In this document: piece by piece, positions 27,210-37,382 of the stretch | How positions within the stretch are numbered: the first letter of the stretch is position 1 | Layout of the letters: each line of letters opens with the position of its first letter | Assembly: GCA_963727845.1 (NCBI GenBank) | Contig: CAVSHI010000003.1 | Location: 310,001-374,000 of the forward strand | DNA length: 64,000 nucleotides | DNA from: JBEKTW01 sp963727845 | GTDB lineage: Bacteria > Bacteroidota > Ignavibacteria > UBA10030 > SZUA-254 | Direction of reading: 5' to 3' | Translations under genes and position numbers: made by a program | Notes under the pieces: model-generated | The model's input: the letters and a program-made list of their open reading frames with translations, nothing else | The model's database searches: none | Told to the model about the DNA's origin: nothing

Positions 27210-30200
27210 TTACTTCATCAAGAGCATCTTCTTCACAGCAGAAAAATTTCCTGCCTGGAGGCGATAGATGTAGACTCCGCTTGGCAAGTTGCTTGCATTG
27301 AATTCCGTCGATCTGTACCCTGCTTCTTGATAGCCATTTACTAATGTTGCGATTTCACGTCCGATGACATCGTACACTTTCATTACGACGTAGGCATCTG
27401 TCGGGAGACTATAGCTTATGCGGGTTTGAGGATTGAACGGGTTCGGATAGTTCTGTTCAAGCTTGTATGATGTCGGGACGACTGTTTTTGCCTTTTGTGA
27501 CAGCTTGATCAATTGTCCGATCGAACCAATTGCTGCGCCCGAAGCATGGTCAACATAAAATTTAAGTGTTTCCACTGCTTTCTTGTTTATCTGTACTCCC
27601 CTGCCATACATCGCATTGAATGCAGCATGTGCACCAGCAGTATCCGCCAAAGCCACGGAGGCTATAACCTTTTTGGTCTGACAGAATAGCCATAGATCCT
27701 CGCTGATGTTCGGCCGCTGTAGAACCTGGTCGGCAAGCGAACTGGCATCTGCAAATTGTCCTCGATCCATTCTTGCCTGTACTCGGAATGCCGATGCGGC
27801 TGACCTCAGATTCTGTGCTACACCAGAATTCTCTATCAAGACAAGAATATCTTCCCACGGTGTCTGAAGTGCGTTTGCATAAGCGCCTCCGGGACCGAGA
27901 TAGAGTGCAAGTTCATGCATGGCATCAATAGCATTGCTTGAATCATTCTGAACGTCCATTTCCAGTTGAGCCAGCCATTGCAGAAACGACTGTAAGTCAG
28001 GAGTAATGGACAAGGTCCCGGATCTCCTTGATGCGAAGACGGCCTTTGCTGCGGTGTGGATAGAGTCTGCAAGGGGGCATGACGCATCGACTGAACCGCA
28101 GAACTCATTGTCTCCATCGCCACCCCAATAAGTATTCCATGCTCTGATAGTATTGCTGGTTCCGTTGTTAATCAGCCTACAATCGTATGTGAACGAATTG
28201 AATACATTGTTCCAGCCGCCCTGATAGTTATACCTGTACACAGGTGTGCAGCCCGGTGGACAGGGAGAATTGCTCAATGGAACAAGGGATGCATTGGAAC
28301 GAATCGGAGGATTTACTTGGTCCCCGCCGCTGCAATCGCAATGGTCAAACGCGCCACGAGTTCCGTAACCCAGGAATGCCCCAGCGGACCCATGCACATA
28401 GATCTCACTCAGGCCATGCTGCTGAATTGTGTTGTAGCCCGGCAATATTCCATTGGCGCTGAGTGTAACATAGGAGTTCTGATCGACCGCCTCAATGCCG
28501 CTTCCAAGGTTGTTCTGAACCCGTGAACTGTCAAGGAAAACACTTGATCCCATGTCAACGTACATGCCAGGATCTATGGTGCTCGCACCGTTATTCTCAA
28601 TGCGTGAATAAGTAATGCTCACCTTAGCATCGTCGATATCCATTCCATCATAGCCGTTATTCTTTATTCCGCACCTGTACATCTTTAACGTTGTGTTCGC
28701 CACGCCTGTTCCCATTACATCCATCCCTACAGATGAGCATTGAGAAATGGTGTCGTAGGCCATGTAGCTATTTGCTGCTGTGGGCCAAAGATAAAGTCCG
28801 TATTCCGCATATTTGAGATCACAATACTTGAGTGTATCTGGTCCACCCCCGTTGCAAAAAATCTCCTTCCAATCTCCGGGCGAGGGAGATGCCTTGCTGG
28901 AAGTGAACGTAATGCGTTGCGACGAGGTACCGTTGGCCACAAGCCTGCCACTAATAGAGAGATAGCTGCCACTGCCAAATGAAAGCTGGCAACTCGGGCT
29001 GATTCCTAAAACCGCGCCACTACTGACTGTAAACACACTTGCAGTTCCAGTCGTCAAGTGCGTTCCAGATTCTAAGGTCAAAACTGTCGACGTGTTCGTC
29101 AAGCTTGATTGAGCTGGGAGGTCGGTAGAGCCATTCAGATTAATGTTCCCGCCACTCAGATTGACCAATCCCGCAGCGTCAAATTGGCCATTGACTTGCA
29201 AGGTCTTCCCGCTTGACACCTTCAACCGAGACGGATAGGAAGCGAAATACTGCACCAATTGCAAAGTGTCGGTGGAAGGAATAGCGAATTGTGAAGATTG
29301 AGTGAGCGCAGCATACCCATAGAGGATGAAATTCTTGAAAATATTATTGTCATACCCTGATATGTCAACCTGGGGAGTGTCAGAATAAATTGGACCGATG
29401 AAAACAAGATCTGCTGGTCCGCAGGGGAAATGATTCCCTTGAACGAGGGGCTGTAGCCAGGAGTCTCTGGTACCTCGAGAGATTCATCACTATGCCTCCG
29501 GAGACATCTTTGAACACACAATTCTGAATGCGAACCGAATCCGGAGACATTCTTGGGAAAAGGGTGATTGCCATGGTTGTGGGAACCCCCCATTGATCAC
29601 ATTTTCCCCATGTGTTATGGTATGGCCCGTACCCAGCTCCTTGAAAAATGATACTGTCATTTGGTCCACTTCCTCCTGTGGCCATAAACTTCAGACCGCT
29701 GATCCTCACGTTAGTACTGCCCACGAAATCCCATGTTGTGCCTGGACTGATTACCAGATCATCTCCCCAAACTACTGGCCCACCTTCGAAGACTCTGCCT
29801 GATACAGTTGGTGGAGTTGGATCGACTCCATATAGCAGATCATAGGAGGGCGGTGCGCCTAGTTGATAAGCGACATCAAAAGCAATATTCCCTGCAGTGA
29901 AGGAAAAATTCTTTACTGAAATTCCTGTCTTCAAGCCGATGACTGCGTTTGAATTGGGGTACTCAGTTACAGAATCCAGCACACTACCGGGTGTGTAATA
30001 ATCCGTGGGAGCTTGATCTTTCCCATGAGGATAGCTTGGCCCATAGCCGGGCACTTCGATGCTGAGATAGTGCATGATATCATCGGAATCGGGATATGGA
30101 AAGGCTGCTAGAGAAGAATAGTGCCAAATGAGCACTCCACCTGAAAAACCAGAATTCGCAGGCAATTGAGTTCCGCCAGTGAAACGATTAAAGCCCGAGC

Positions 30201-31401
30201 GGGTCCTATATTCGACCGCGAAATATTCACTGTGCGTAATGTTGCTATCCCGCCCTGCCTCTCCATAGATTGTTATTAATGCAGTTGTTGGTTGCGTCCC
30301 AGAGGGCGCAAGATGACTCGGCCGCAATGAAACCGAGGTGACATTTGTATTTATTCTTTTCACGTTCGCATAAGGGATCCAGCCGAATTGGATCTTGGTA
30401 AGAGGATTAAAATGGGGCGGGCAATAATTGAAACCCAAAGCCAGCCCACCCCAATGCATGGGATCAAATGAACCGAGCATTACGTGTGGCAAGCCGAGTG
30501 TGTGGCCAAATTCATGAACATGAGTTAAGATACCATCGAATGTGCTGTGATAATCGGCATTGGGAATCCAATGCCACTTTTCCGGAGCGGTATAAGAGTA
30601 GTAACCTATGTATGTAAAGCCTCCAATGTTTGAACCTGCCGCAACTATGCTGTATGTTCCTTTGAAAGTATCAGGATTAAATTCAATAAATTCCGGATTA
30701 CTATCCGGCAGTGCATGGAGAGTTCTTAGTTGATTGATTGGGTCATAAAGAAGTGCAACGCTTGAGTCAGAACCATCCTTATAGAAGGATCTCGGATGGG
30801 GCAGTTTGATCCAATGGACGTAGTGTTTCCCATTTGCAGTGTCGATTCTATTGACAATACCGGTGTGGTACATGTCCTGTGTGCCTGCGTGAGTCATGGG
30901 AGGAACGATGAGGAAATTCCCATAGCTGACTTCAGCATAATAATCGCGCATGCTGCCGTACACCTTAATGCCATGCGAGTAGAAATCTGGATGGGGGTGA
31001 ATGTTAAGTGAAGAATCGTCGTAATAGGTTCCATTGGAAAACACTTCGTTCCAGTAATCTTCATAGGTGTACTTGCGGATCTTCTTGCGAAACACTGTAT
31101 CATTGGGAGGAACGAAAACTTTCACCCATCCCATCGAGCCAACTGCATTAATCGAATCACCGGGGAAGTAAACCGTGTCAGCATCGACTGTCGGGAGGCT
31201 GCCATCGGGTTTACGGCTATCTTGAAAGTCCACAAGAATCAAGGCCAACTGTTTGGTGGTGTTGACAAGTTGCTGCACCCGAACAAGCCCACTTGAGTCT
31301 ACTTGAGTGACTGTAGTGCAATATGGCACGTTGTTCTGTGCGGGGGCGAGCACTGGAAAGAATAAGATAACCCCTGCGAGAAAACACATGAATCGTTTCA
31401 T
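27210..31401 (-). CDS. T9SS-secreted M6-like metalloprotease with beta-helix domain, frameshifted
   Basis: Two frames (29380-31401 and 27210 to about 29470) form one secreted protein of about 1,397 residues. Order: signal peptide (MKRFMCFLAGVILFFPVLA), M6/immune-inhibitor-A-like protease domain with zinc motif HEFGHTLGLPH (about 290), right-handed beta-helix repeats, a helical region, and a T9SS sorting domain beginning NYPNPFNPQTRISY and ending KKMLLMK. One extra base near 29475-29488 splits it; joined, the sequence reads VMN-SRGTRDSWLQPLVQG. AAAGGAGG precedes the ATG. It probably shares a transcript with the gene at 31452. Confidence 0.85.
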
Positions 31402-31451
31402 AGAAGAACCTCCTTTGGATCTGTGAATCGAAGAAGTGAATTATGGAAAGC

Positions 31452-33017
31452 TTACCTCATAAGCAGCATCTTTCTGGTAATTTTGATTTTATCATCAACC
31501 TTCAACTGATAGAAATAGACACCACTGGAAAGATTCTCTCCGATGAATTTGATTGAATACTTTCCCGCCTGCTGATAACCATCGATCAAAGTCGCAATCC
31601 TTTGGCCAAGGATATCAAACACATCGATGCGGATTTTGGCGTCATGTGGTAAGCTGTATTCAACCGTTGTTGACGGGTTGAAAGGATTCGGGTAGTTCTG
31701 CAATAGCTTGACGATCTGTGGTAATCCTTGCCTCTCCATTACAGGAACAAGGCCGACCTGTCCATACCTGCCGGTGTGTTGGCCGAATATTCCCCCGGTC
31801 GTTGTCCAGAAAACGACAATGACTCCTCCATTATTATCGGGTGCAGATTGCTCAAAGTATGCATTACCAGGATCTCTCATATACGTGACAGGCTGAGGCC
31901 AAATCATCTGTCCAGACTGATTGAAACGTTTCGCTGTTGTAGCGTTGATAGCAACAAGTCCATGATGTCCATCTGAGTATATCTCACCGCCAAAGCTTAT
32001 ACCAGAAAAATACTCCTCAGACAATATTCCAGAGCCATCCACATGGGAAATCGTGTCCCCGCACGCCACAAAGTAATCACCTCCGTAACCATCGGGCGCG
32101 AAGAAACCGATATATTGGCAGTTGGTCGGCAGGTGGAAGGGAATGGACCATAATGTATCACCCGCAGAGCCGATCTTGTAAATAGTCGTGTCCACAAATG
32201 CGTACGCGAGACTGTCTCCATCAATCCCCACACCAAAGACAGGAATAGCACTGACGGTAATAATCTGACCCTCTGTGTTAATTATCCTCGAAAAGTTTCC
32301 GTTCGCGTAATAGTTGACATATAGACGCTCACCACCTCTACTCAATCTGTAAAAACCGTATGAATCCGACTCGACAGTGCTTGAATCGATGGCTGTCTCC
32401 CATAACAACGAGGCAGAGAAATCATACCTTGCCGCCCTCAAATATTGCTTGTTCGGCGCCCCCGGGTAATTGAATCCCGCTTCAGTCCAAGCGAGGATGA
32501 ATCCTCCTTGTCCATCCTTGACGATATTAGCATACTTCAATCCACTCTCAGGGCCGACAATCCTCACGCCGCTATGAGTCCATCTGACGACTCCGTTTCC
32601 ATCAACTCGCTGAGCATAGATAGCATTATTATACCAATAGCCACTTCCTGGATCTTGATATCCTCCACGATGATCATACCAGAAGAGAATCACTCCGCCG
32701 CTGTCATCGCTTACCCATCCACCCCACTCCGTAAGATATGGCGCTTGCAAATCAGTGATATTGCTGCTGTCGTTGTATAAAACCTGCACAGGTTGTGTCC
32801 ACCGTTTATAACCGAAAGGATCAAGCTTTTGTGCATAGATGTAACTCTGCAAGGCTCCGAGAACGATGGAGCTGCCATCATCGAATATTATGATGCCAGG
32901 GTAAAAGCCGGGACAGACATACAATGCGCTGTCTGCAAAAGTGGAAGTGGACCACTGGGCAAGGCACTGGCTTGCAAGCACCGCAATGAAGAATATAAGG
33001 TAAGTGTAGCGCTTCAC
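31452..33017 (-). CDS. Secreted protein with T9SS sorting domain
   Basis: A protein of about 521 residues. I start at GTG 33017 because VKRYTYLIFFIAVLASQCLA is a good signal peptide; an ATG at 33092 adds an unlikely N-terminus. The body has repeating strand patterns with Tyr/Trp and Asp-Gly turns (DGSSIVLG, DGQGGFILAW, DNNGGVIVVFW), like a beta-propeller. The C-terminus is a T9SS type A sorting domain: NYPNPFNPSTTVEYSLP to GVYFYQLKVD and KKMLLMR. No enzymatic motif was found. It would be carried across the outer membrane and anchored or released. Confidence 0.82.
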   Translation of the reverse strand: MKRYTYLIFFIAVLASQCLAQWSTSTFADSALYVCPGFYPGIIIFDDGSSIVLGALQSYIYAQKLDPFGYKRWTQPVQVLYNDSSNITDLQAPYLTEWGGWVSDDSGGVILFWYDHRGGYQDPGSGYWYNNAIYAQRVDGNGVVRWTHSGVRIVGPESGLKYANIVKDGQGGFILAWTEAGFNYPGAPNKQYLRAARYDFSASLLWETAIDSSTVESDSYGFYRLSRGGERLYVNYYANGNFSRIINTEGQIITVSAIPVFGVGIDGDSLAYAFVDTTIYKIGSAGDTLWSIPFHLPTNCQYIGFFAPDGYGGDYFVACGDTISHVDGSGILSEEYFSGISFGGEIYSDGHHGLVAINATTAKRFNQSGQMIWPQPVTYMRDPGNAYFEQSAPDNNGGVIVVFWTTTGGIFGQHTGRYGQVGLVPVMERQGLPQIVKLLQNYPNPFNPSTTVEYSLPHDAKIRIDVFDILGQRIATLIDGYQQAGKYSIKFIGENLSSGVYFYQLKVDDKIKITRKMLLMR

Positions 33018-33101
33018 GGGAGTGCGATTCTCATGAAAAATAGAAAAACCCACACTACCCCAACAACCGGGACAACGCGGGTTTTCATACAACTTAAATC
33101 C

Positions 33102-33195
33102 TCAATGATAGGCATTTTGATCACCTCAGCCTACATTATGCCCCCCAATAGCAACGAAGCAACGTAAACAATATTTATGAGAAAGTCAAGTTTTT
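33102..33195 (-). promoter_or_regulatory. Conserved leader/promoter of T9SS gene, copy 1
   Basis: This 94-bp block is about 80% alike to 50750-50843. On the minus strand both copies hold TTGACT, 17 bases, then TACGTT, a plausible sigma-70 -35/-10 pair, followed by the conserved CATAATGTAGGCTG. Downstream in this copy lies a GC-rich hairpin (about 33050-33085) ending GGGTTTTTC, before the GTG at 33017. Promoter and attenuator functions are inferred from conservation only. The rest of 33196-33289 has no gene. Confidence 0.5.
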
Positions 33196-33289
33196 CCTGT
33201 TCGTCGTCACATTAGAGAGTCGTTACATTGGAGAGAATCCGCTGGAGAGAAATGCTCCGGGGAAACCGAAATTGAATTGCTAAGCCGGA

Positions 33290-34189
33290 CTATCCGGCTT
33301 TTCTGAGGGCTTCCGCACCGGCAACGATCTCAAGTAGTTCCTTCGTAATCGACGCCTGGCGGGCATTATTGTAGGAAAGCTGCAAGTCGCGAATAAGATC
33401 CGAAGCGTTGGTGGTCGCGCTGTCCATCGCCGTCATGCGGGCGCCCTGCTCGGCAGCGTTCGATTCCAGCAACATGCGCCACATCTGGAAGTTGAAATGC
33501 TTCGGCAGGAGTGATGCGAGTATTGCCTCCTGTGACGGCTCGTAGATGTAATCAACGAGGGACTTCGGCTTGTGTGCTGATGCTGGAGTCGCCGTTTCAT
33601 CAGCCGGCACCGGGAGAAGCTGCTCAACAACGACATGCTGGCGCATGATGGATTTGAATTCATTGTAAATCACTTCCACCCGGTCGCATTCCCCCCGCAG
33701 AAATTTCTGAATCACTTCGTTGGTGATTGTTTGCGCTATCGAAAATTTCAATCCTCCGAAAATCCCGACATATTTCCCGGCGATCGCGTACTGCCGTTTG
33801 GTGAAAAACTCGGCGCCCTTTCTCCCGACGCACAGCAGATCGATCTTTCCGGCATCGAACGTCTCCTTGTTTGTCGTCCGGAGATGCGTTACGGCAGTCT
33901 TGATAATATTCGAGTTGAAGGCGCCGCAGAGTCCCCTGTCGGCGGTGACGACAACGACGAGAAGTCTTTCAACCGGCCGCCGGGCAAAAAGAGGGTTCGC
34001 CGTGAGGTCAACCTTGCCGGAAAGATGCTGCAGGAGCTCGTTCAACTTCCGGGCATACGGGCGCGCCGAGACAATAGCATCCTGAGCCCGCCGCAGTTTG
34101 GCGGCCGACACCATTTTCATCGCTTTCGTGATCTTCTGGGTGTTCTTGATCCCGCCGATGCGATTGCGTATGTCCCGCAGTGTTGCCAT
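33290..34189 (-). CDS. atpG: ATP synthase F1 subunit gamma
   Basis: A 299-residue rotor-shaft subunit. The conserved N-terminal helix ATLRDIRNRIGGIKNTQKITKAM is split by the usual start, and the C-terminal helix MTAMDSATTNASDLIRDLQL with NNARQASITKELLEIVAGAEAL is diagnostic. VVTADRGLCGAFNSNI marks the middle domain. The insert around residues 200-215 (VPADETATPASAHKPKS) is longer than in E. coli. It is the last ATP synthase gene in this cluster; no atpD or atpC follows. Confidence 0.97.
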   Translation of the reverse strand: MATLRDIRNRIGGIKNTQKITKAMKMVSAAKLRRAQDAIVSARPYARKLNELLQHLSGKVDLTANPLFARRPVERLLVVVVTADRGLCGAFNSNIIKTAVTHLRTTNKETFDAGKIDLLCVGRKGAEFFTKRQYAIAGKYVGIFGGLKFSIAQTITNEVIQKFLRGECDRVEVIYNEFKSIMRQHVVVEQLLPVPADETATPASAHKPKSLVDYIYEPSQEAILASLLPKHFNFQMWRMLLESNAAEQGARMTAMDSATTNASDLIRDLQLSYNNARQASITKELLEIVAGAEALRKAG

Positions 34190-34192
34190 GTT

Positions 34193-35740
34193 CTATGAGA
34201 CTTTGAATGTCGACACGAAATCTTTCGCGATGGCATGGAGCTGCTTCAGGGTATCCTCCGAGAGGTCCTTCTCGGCCGCGATTGTGTCAAGGAGTGCGCG
34301 ATGCTTCAGCTCCATCATTTCAAGAAACTCTTTTTCGAAGCGCTGGATCTGTTGCAGTGGAATCCCGTCGAGATACCCGCTCGTTCCCACAAAAATGCTC
34401 GCCACCTGTTTCTCAACCGGGATGGGGTTATACTGTCCCTGTTTGAGCAATTCGACCAGCCTTGAGCCCCGATTCAATTGTGCCAGTGTTGTTTTGTCAA
34501 GGTCGGATCCGAATTTGGCAAATGCCTCGAGGTCGCGGTATTGCGCCAAATCCAGGCGCAACCGTCCGGCAACTTTCTTCATGGCCTTTATCTGTGCATA
34601 GCCGCCTACGCGAGAGACCGAAATTCCCACGTTGATGGCAGGACGCACGCCCGAATTGAAAAGACCCGGTTCGAGGTAAATTTGCCCATCGGTAATTGAT
34701 ATGACGTTCGTCGGAATATACGCCGCAACGTCGCCCGCCTGCGTCTCAATGACCGGCAGTGCTGTCAGACTTCCCCCGCCGAGCTCGTCGCTTAATTTCG
34801 ATGCCCGCTCCAGCAATCGCGAGTGGAGATAGAAAACATCACCGGGATACGCTTCACGTCCGGGCGGTCTCCGGAGGAGTAAAGACACCTGGCGATACGA
34901 CTGTGCGTGCTTGGACAGGTCATCGTAAATTGCGACCGCGTGCCTGCCGTTATCGCGGAAAAATTCCCCGAGGGTTGCCCCGGCATACGGTGCGATGAAC
35001 TGAAGCGGCGCCGGGTCGCTGGCGGTGGCAGAGATAATCGTTGTGTATTCCATCGCACCCTGTTCCTCAAGTTTCGCCACGACCTGTGCGACGGTGGAGC
35101 CCTTTTGACCGATCGCAACATAGATGCAGTAGACGGGCTTGACTCCGCGATCTTTTGCCTGCCGGGAGTGCGTGTACTTCTGATTGATGATCGTATCGAT
35201 CGCCAGTGCGGTTTTTCCGGTCTGGCGGTCGCCGATAATGAGCTCGCGCTGGCCACGGCCGATCGGAATCATCGAATCGATGGCTTTGATGCCGGTCTGC
35301 AACGGTTCCTTGACGGGTTGCCGTTGAATCACTCCGAGCGCTTTTCGCTCGATCGGATAGAGTTTGTCCGTTTTGATCGGCCCGCGCCCATCGAGCGGCT
35401 GGCCGAGAGGATTGATAACGCGGCCTAACATCTGTTCCCCCACCGGCATGGATGCAACGCGGCCTGTACGTTTGACCGTATCCCCTTCTTTAATGAGCGT
35501 GCTTTCGCCGAAGATGACACAACCTACGTTGTCTTCCTCAAGATTCAACACCATACCGAAAACGTCGTTTGGGAACTCAACAAGCTCGCTCGCCATGACT
35601 TTGGACAATCCGTACACCCGGGCGATCCCGTCACCCACCTGGAGAACCGTACCGACATCATAGACGTCCATTTCTTTCTCGAAACCCAGCAATTGCTTTC
35701 GCAGTATTGCAGAAATTTCATCGGGTCGTACTTCTGGCAT
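34193..35740 (-). CDS. atpA: ATP synthase F1 subunit alpha
   Basis: A 515-residue alpha subunit. The nucleotide-binding loop is GDRQTGKTALAID (about 170-182). AIDSMIPIGRGQRELIIGD and the C-terminal signature PAINVGISVSRVGG are present. The N-terminal VGTVLQVGDGIARVYGL starts the beta-barrel domain. It is 3 bases before atpG. A gap of 269 bp separates it from atpH, larger than other gaps in the operon. Confidence 0.98.
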   Translation of the reverse strand: MPEVRPDEISAILRKQLLGFEKEMDVYDVGTVLQVGDGIARVYGLSKVMASELVEFPNDVFGMVLNLEEDNVGCVIFGESTLIKEGDTVKRTGRVASMPVGEQMLGRVINPLGQPLDGRGPIKTDKLYPIERKALGVIQRQPVKEPLQTGIKAIDSMIPIGRGQRELIIGDRQTGKTALAIDTIINQKYTHSRQAKDRGVKPVYCIYVAIGQKGSTVAQVVAKLEEQGAMEYTTIISATASDPAPLQFIAPYAGATLGEFFRDNGRHAVAIYDDLSKHAQSYRQVSLLLRRPPGREAYPGDVFYLHSRLLERASKLSDELGGGSLTALPVIETQAGDVAAYIPTNVISITDGQIYLEPGLFNSGVRPAINVGISVSRVGGYAQIKAMKKVAGRLRLDLAQYRDLEAFAKFGSDLDKTTLAQLNRGSRLVELLKQGQYNPIPVEKQVASIFVGTSGYLDGIPLQQIQRFEKEFLEMMELKHRALLDTIAAEKDLSEDTLKQLHAIAKDFVSTFKVS

Positions 35741-36009
35741 CAGAAAATCCTTTTGTATTGTAGTTAGTGAATACTGTTACGCGCAACAATAATTCTCAGT
35801 GAAAACGCGAGAATCGAACCTCACGTCTTGACTCACGCATAAGCCACAGAGCCATTACATCCTCTCCTCTTAGGAGAGGATTAGAGAGCTTGTCCTGAGC
35901 GTGAGCGAAGGATGAGGTCTGGACTTCGTAACCTTTGGGACAGTGTGACAATTCAGAATATTTCAGATGTCTCAAATTCTAACTCTGTTTTCCCCAAAGA
36001 ATGCGATTC
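35741..36009. other. Intergenic gap between atpH and atpA
   Basis: No gene is supported here. It contains a perfect palindrome, CCTCTCCTCTTAGGAGAGG (35861-35879), followed by GCTTGTCCTGAGCGTGAGCG, which looks like a small dispersed repeat. The gap splits the ATP synthase genes between atpH and atpA and may hold a separate promoter or processing site; none is clear. Confidence 0.5.
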
Positions 36010-36555
36010 TTATTTTCCGCTTTCCGTGAACCTGCGTCGAAGAACGCCCAGCTGGTGGCGCACGCTGCCGTCCCACACCGTATCCTCATACTGGAGAAGG
36101 AATCCGCCGACCAGTCCCTTATCCTCAACATACTGCAGGCGAACATCCTTCTTTGTAACCTGTTTGAGATGGTCAACAAGCTGCCGCTCTTGTTCCGACG
36201 TCAGGGGGGCGACAGCGCGAAGGCCGGTTCTCAGGATACCAAGGCGTTCATCCCGGATCTTTACGAACTGGATGACAATATCCGGCAGAATCATTTCCCG
36301 GCCCTTGGCCGTGAGCAGTCTGACAAAGTTGAATGTGAGCTCGGAGACCCTTGACTTCAGGATCTCTGCAAACACGGCATTCTTCTTTTCTTTGTTGATC
36401 ACCGGGCTTCTCAGGAAAGCCACAAATTCCCGGGACTGCCGGACAAGTCCGGCAAGATACTCAAAATCCATGCCGACCGCGTCGAATTGCTTTAGCTCTT
36501 CGGCCAGCCCGACTACTGCCAGCGCATAACGATATGCGGCACGTGATTCGGACAT
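36010..36555 (-). CDS. atpH: ATP synthase F1 subunit delta
   Basis: A 181-residue stator subunit linking F1 to the b subunits. The N-terminus SRAAYRYALAVVGLAEEL and the C-terminal LVGGFLLQYEDTVWDGSVRHQL are family signatures. It is 6 bases after atpF and is divided from atpA by a 269-bp gap. Confidence 0.95.
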   Translation of the reverse strand: MSESRAAYRYALAVVGLAEELKQFDAVGMDFEYLAGLVRQSREFVAFLRSPVINKEKKNAVFAEILKSRVSELTFNFVRLLTAKGREMILPDIVIQFVKIRDERLGILRTGLRAVAPLTSEQERQLVDHLKQVTKKDVRLQYVEDKGLVGGFLLQYEDTVWDGSVRHQLGVLRRRFTESGK

Positions 36556-36561
36556 CGACGG

Positions 36562-37062
36562 TCAGTTCTTTGGAAGTGCACGAAGCATGTCATCGACAAC
36601 CTTGCGCTGTTTGCCGGCGTCGAGAGTTTCGTTGAGAATCTTTTCGGCCGCAAGGATGGCCAGGGATGCAACTTCTTCCCGCAGCTGTGCCAGCGCCAGT
36701 TCTTTGTCCCGCTCGATCTCCTGTTTTGCACGATCGACCATAACACGCGCCTGTTGATTCGCCTTCTCGACGATTTCGTTTTTCAGCTTTTCGCCAAGGC
36801 CGCGCCCTTCGTTCAGTATGCGGCGCGTCTCTTCTTCAGCACGGGCGATTTGCGCCCGGTTTTCCTGAAGTAACCGGTCTGCTTCCTGCTGGGCCTTCTC
36901 GGCGCGCTCAAGAGAATCGCGGACATGGTCCTCCCGGCGGTTGAGAGATTCAAGCAGCGGTTTCCAGGCGTACCTCCGGAGCACAACCACCAGGACAATG
37001 AACGCGACAATCGTCCAGACAATCAAGCCTGGGTTAATTGCTAACGGGTTGAAGGTTTCCAT
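36562..37062 (-). CDS. atpF: ATP synthase Fo subunit b
   Basis: A 166-residue stator stalk. One N-terminal membrane helix (about 10-30, GLIVWTIVAFIVLVVVLRR) is followed by a long Ala/Glu/Arg-rich coiled coil with AEKILNETLDAGKQRKVVDDML. The fold and length are standard. It follows atpE and precedes atpH. Confidence 0.95.
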   Translation of the reverse strand: METFNPLAINPGLIVWTIVAFIVLVVVLRRYAWKPLLESLNRREDHVRDSLERAEKAQQEADRLLQENRAQIARAEEETRRILNEGRGLGEKLKNEIVEKANQQARVMVDRAKQEIERDKELALAQLREEVASLAILAAEKILNETLDAGKQRKVVDDMLRALPKN

Positions 37063-37118
37063 ACGTTTTCACGGTTGGTAATTGAATGTGTACTTTTCAA
37101 CACGTACACTTTCACACA

Positions 37119-37346
37119 TTATTTGACCGCAAGAATGATGCAGATGGCCAGCGCGAAGAACGTTACTCCCTCGATCAACGCGGCAGCGATCAACATCGAT
37201 GTACGAACCTGGCCTGCGACTTCCGGCTGACGACCGCTCGCTTCCATGGCTGCTGCGGCCAGTTTGCCGATGCCGAGCCCGGCCCCAATCACCGTGAGCG
37301 CTGCACCTATGCCGGCGGCGAGATACCCTAATGCTTTCGGATCCAT
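37119..37346 (-). CDS. atpE: ATP synthase Fo subunit c
   Basis: A 75-residue hairpin of two membrane helices. Glycine-rich helix 1 (GIGAALTVIGAGLGIG) and the polar loop ASGRQPEV precede helix 2, which carries the ion-binding Glu in AAALIEGVTFFAL. Gly rather than Ser/Thr follows the Glu, which favours H+ over Na+ as coupling ion. It is in the usual place between atpB and atpF. Confidence 0.96.
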   Translation of the reverse strand: MDPKALGYLAAGIGAALTVIGAGLGIGKLAAAAMEASGRQPEVAGQVRTSMLIAAALIEGVTFFALAICIILAVK

Positions 37347-37382
37347 GCTACTTCTCCTTGTTATGTGAACGATAGTTGATAA

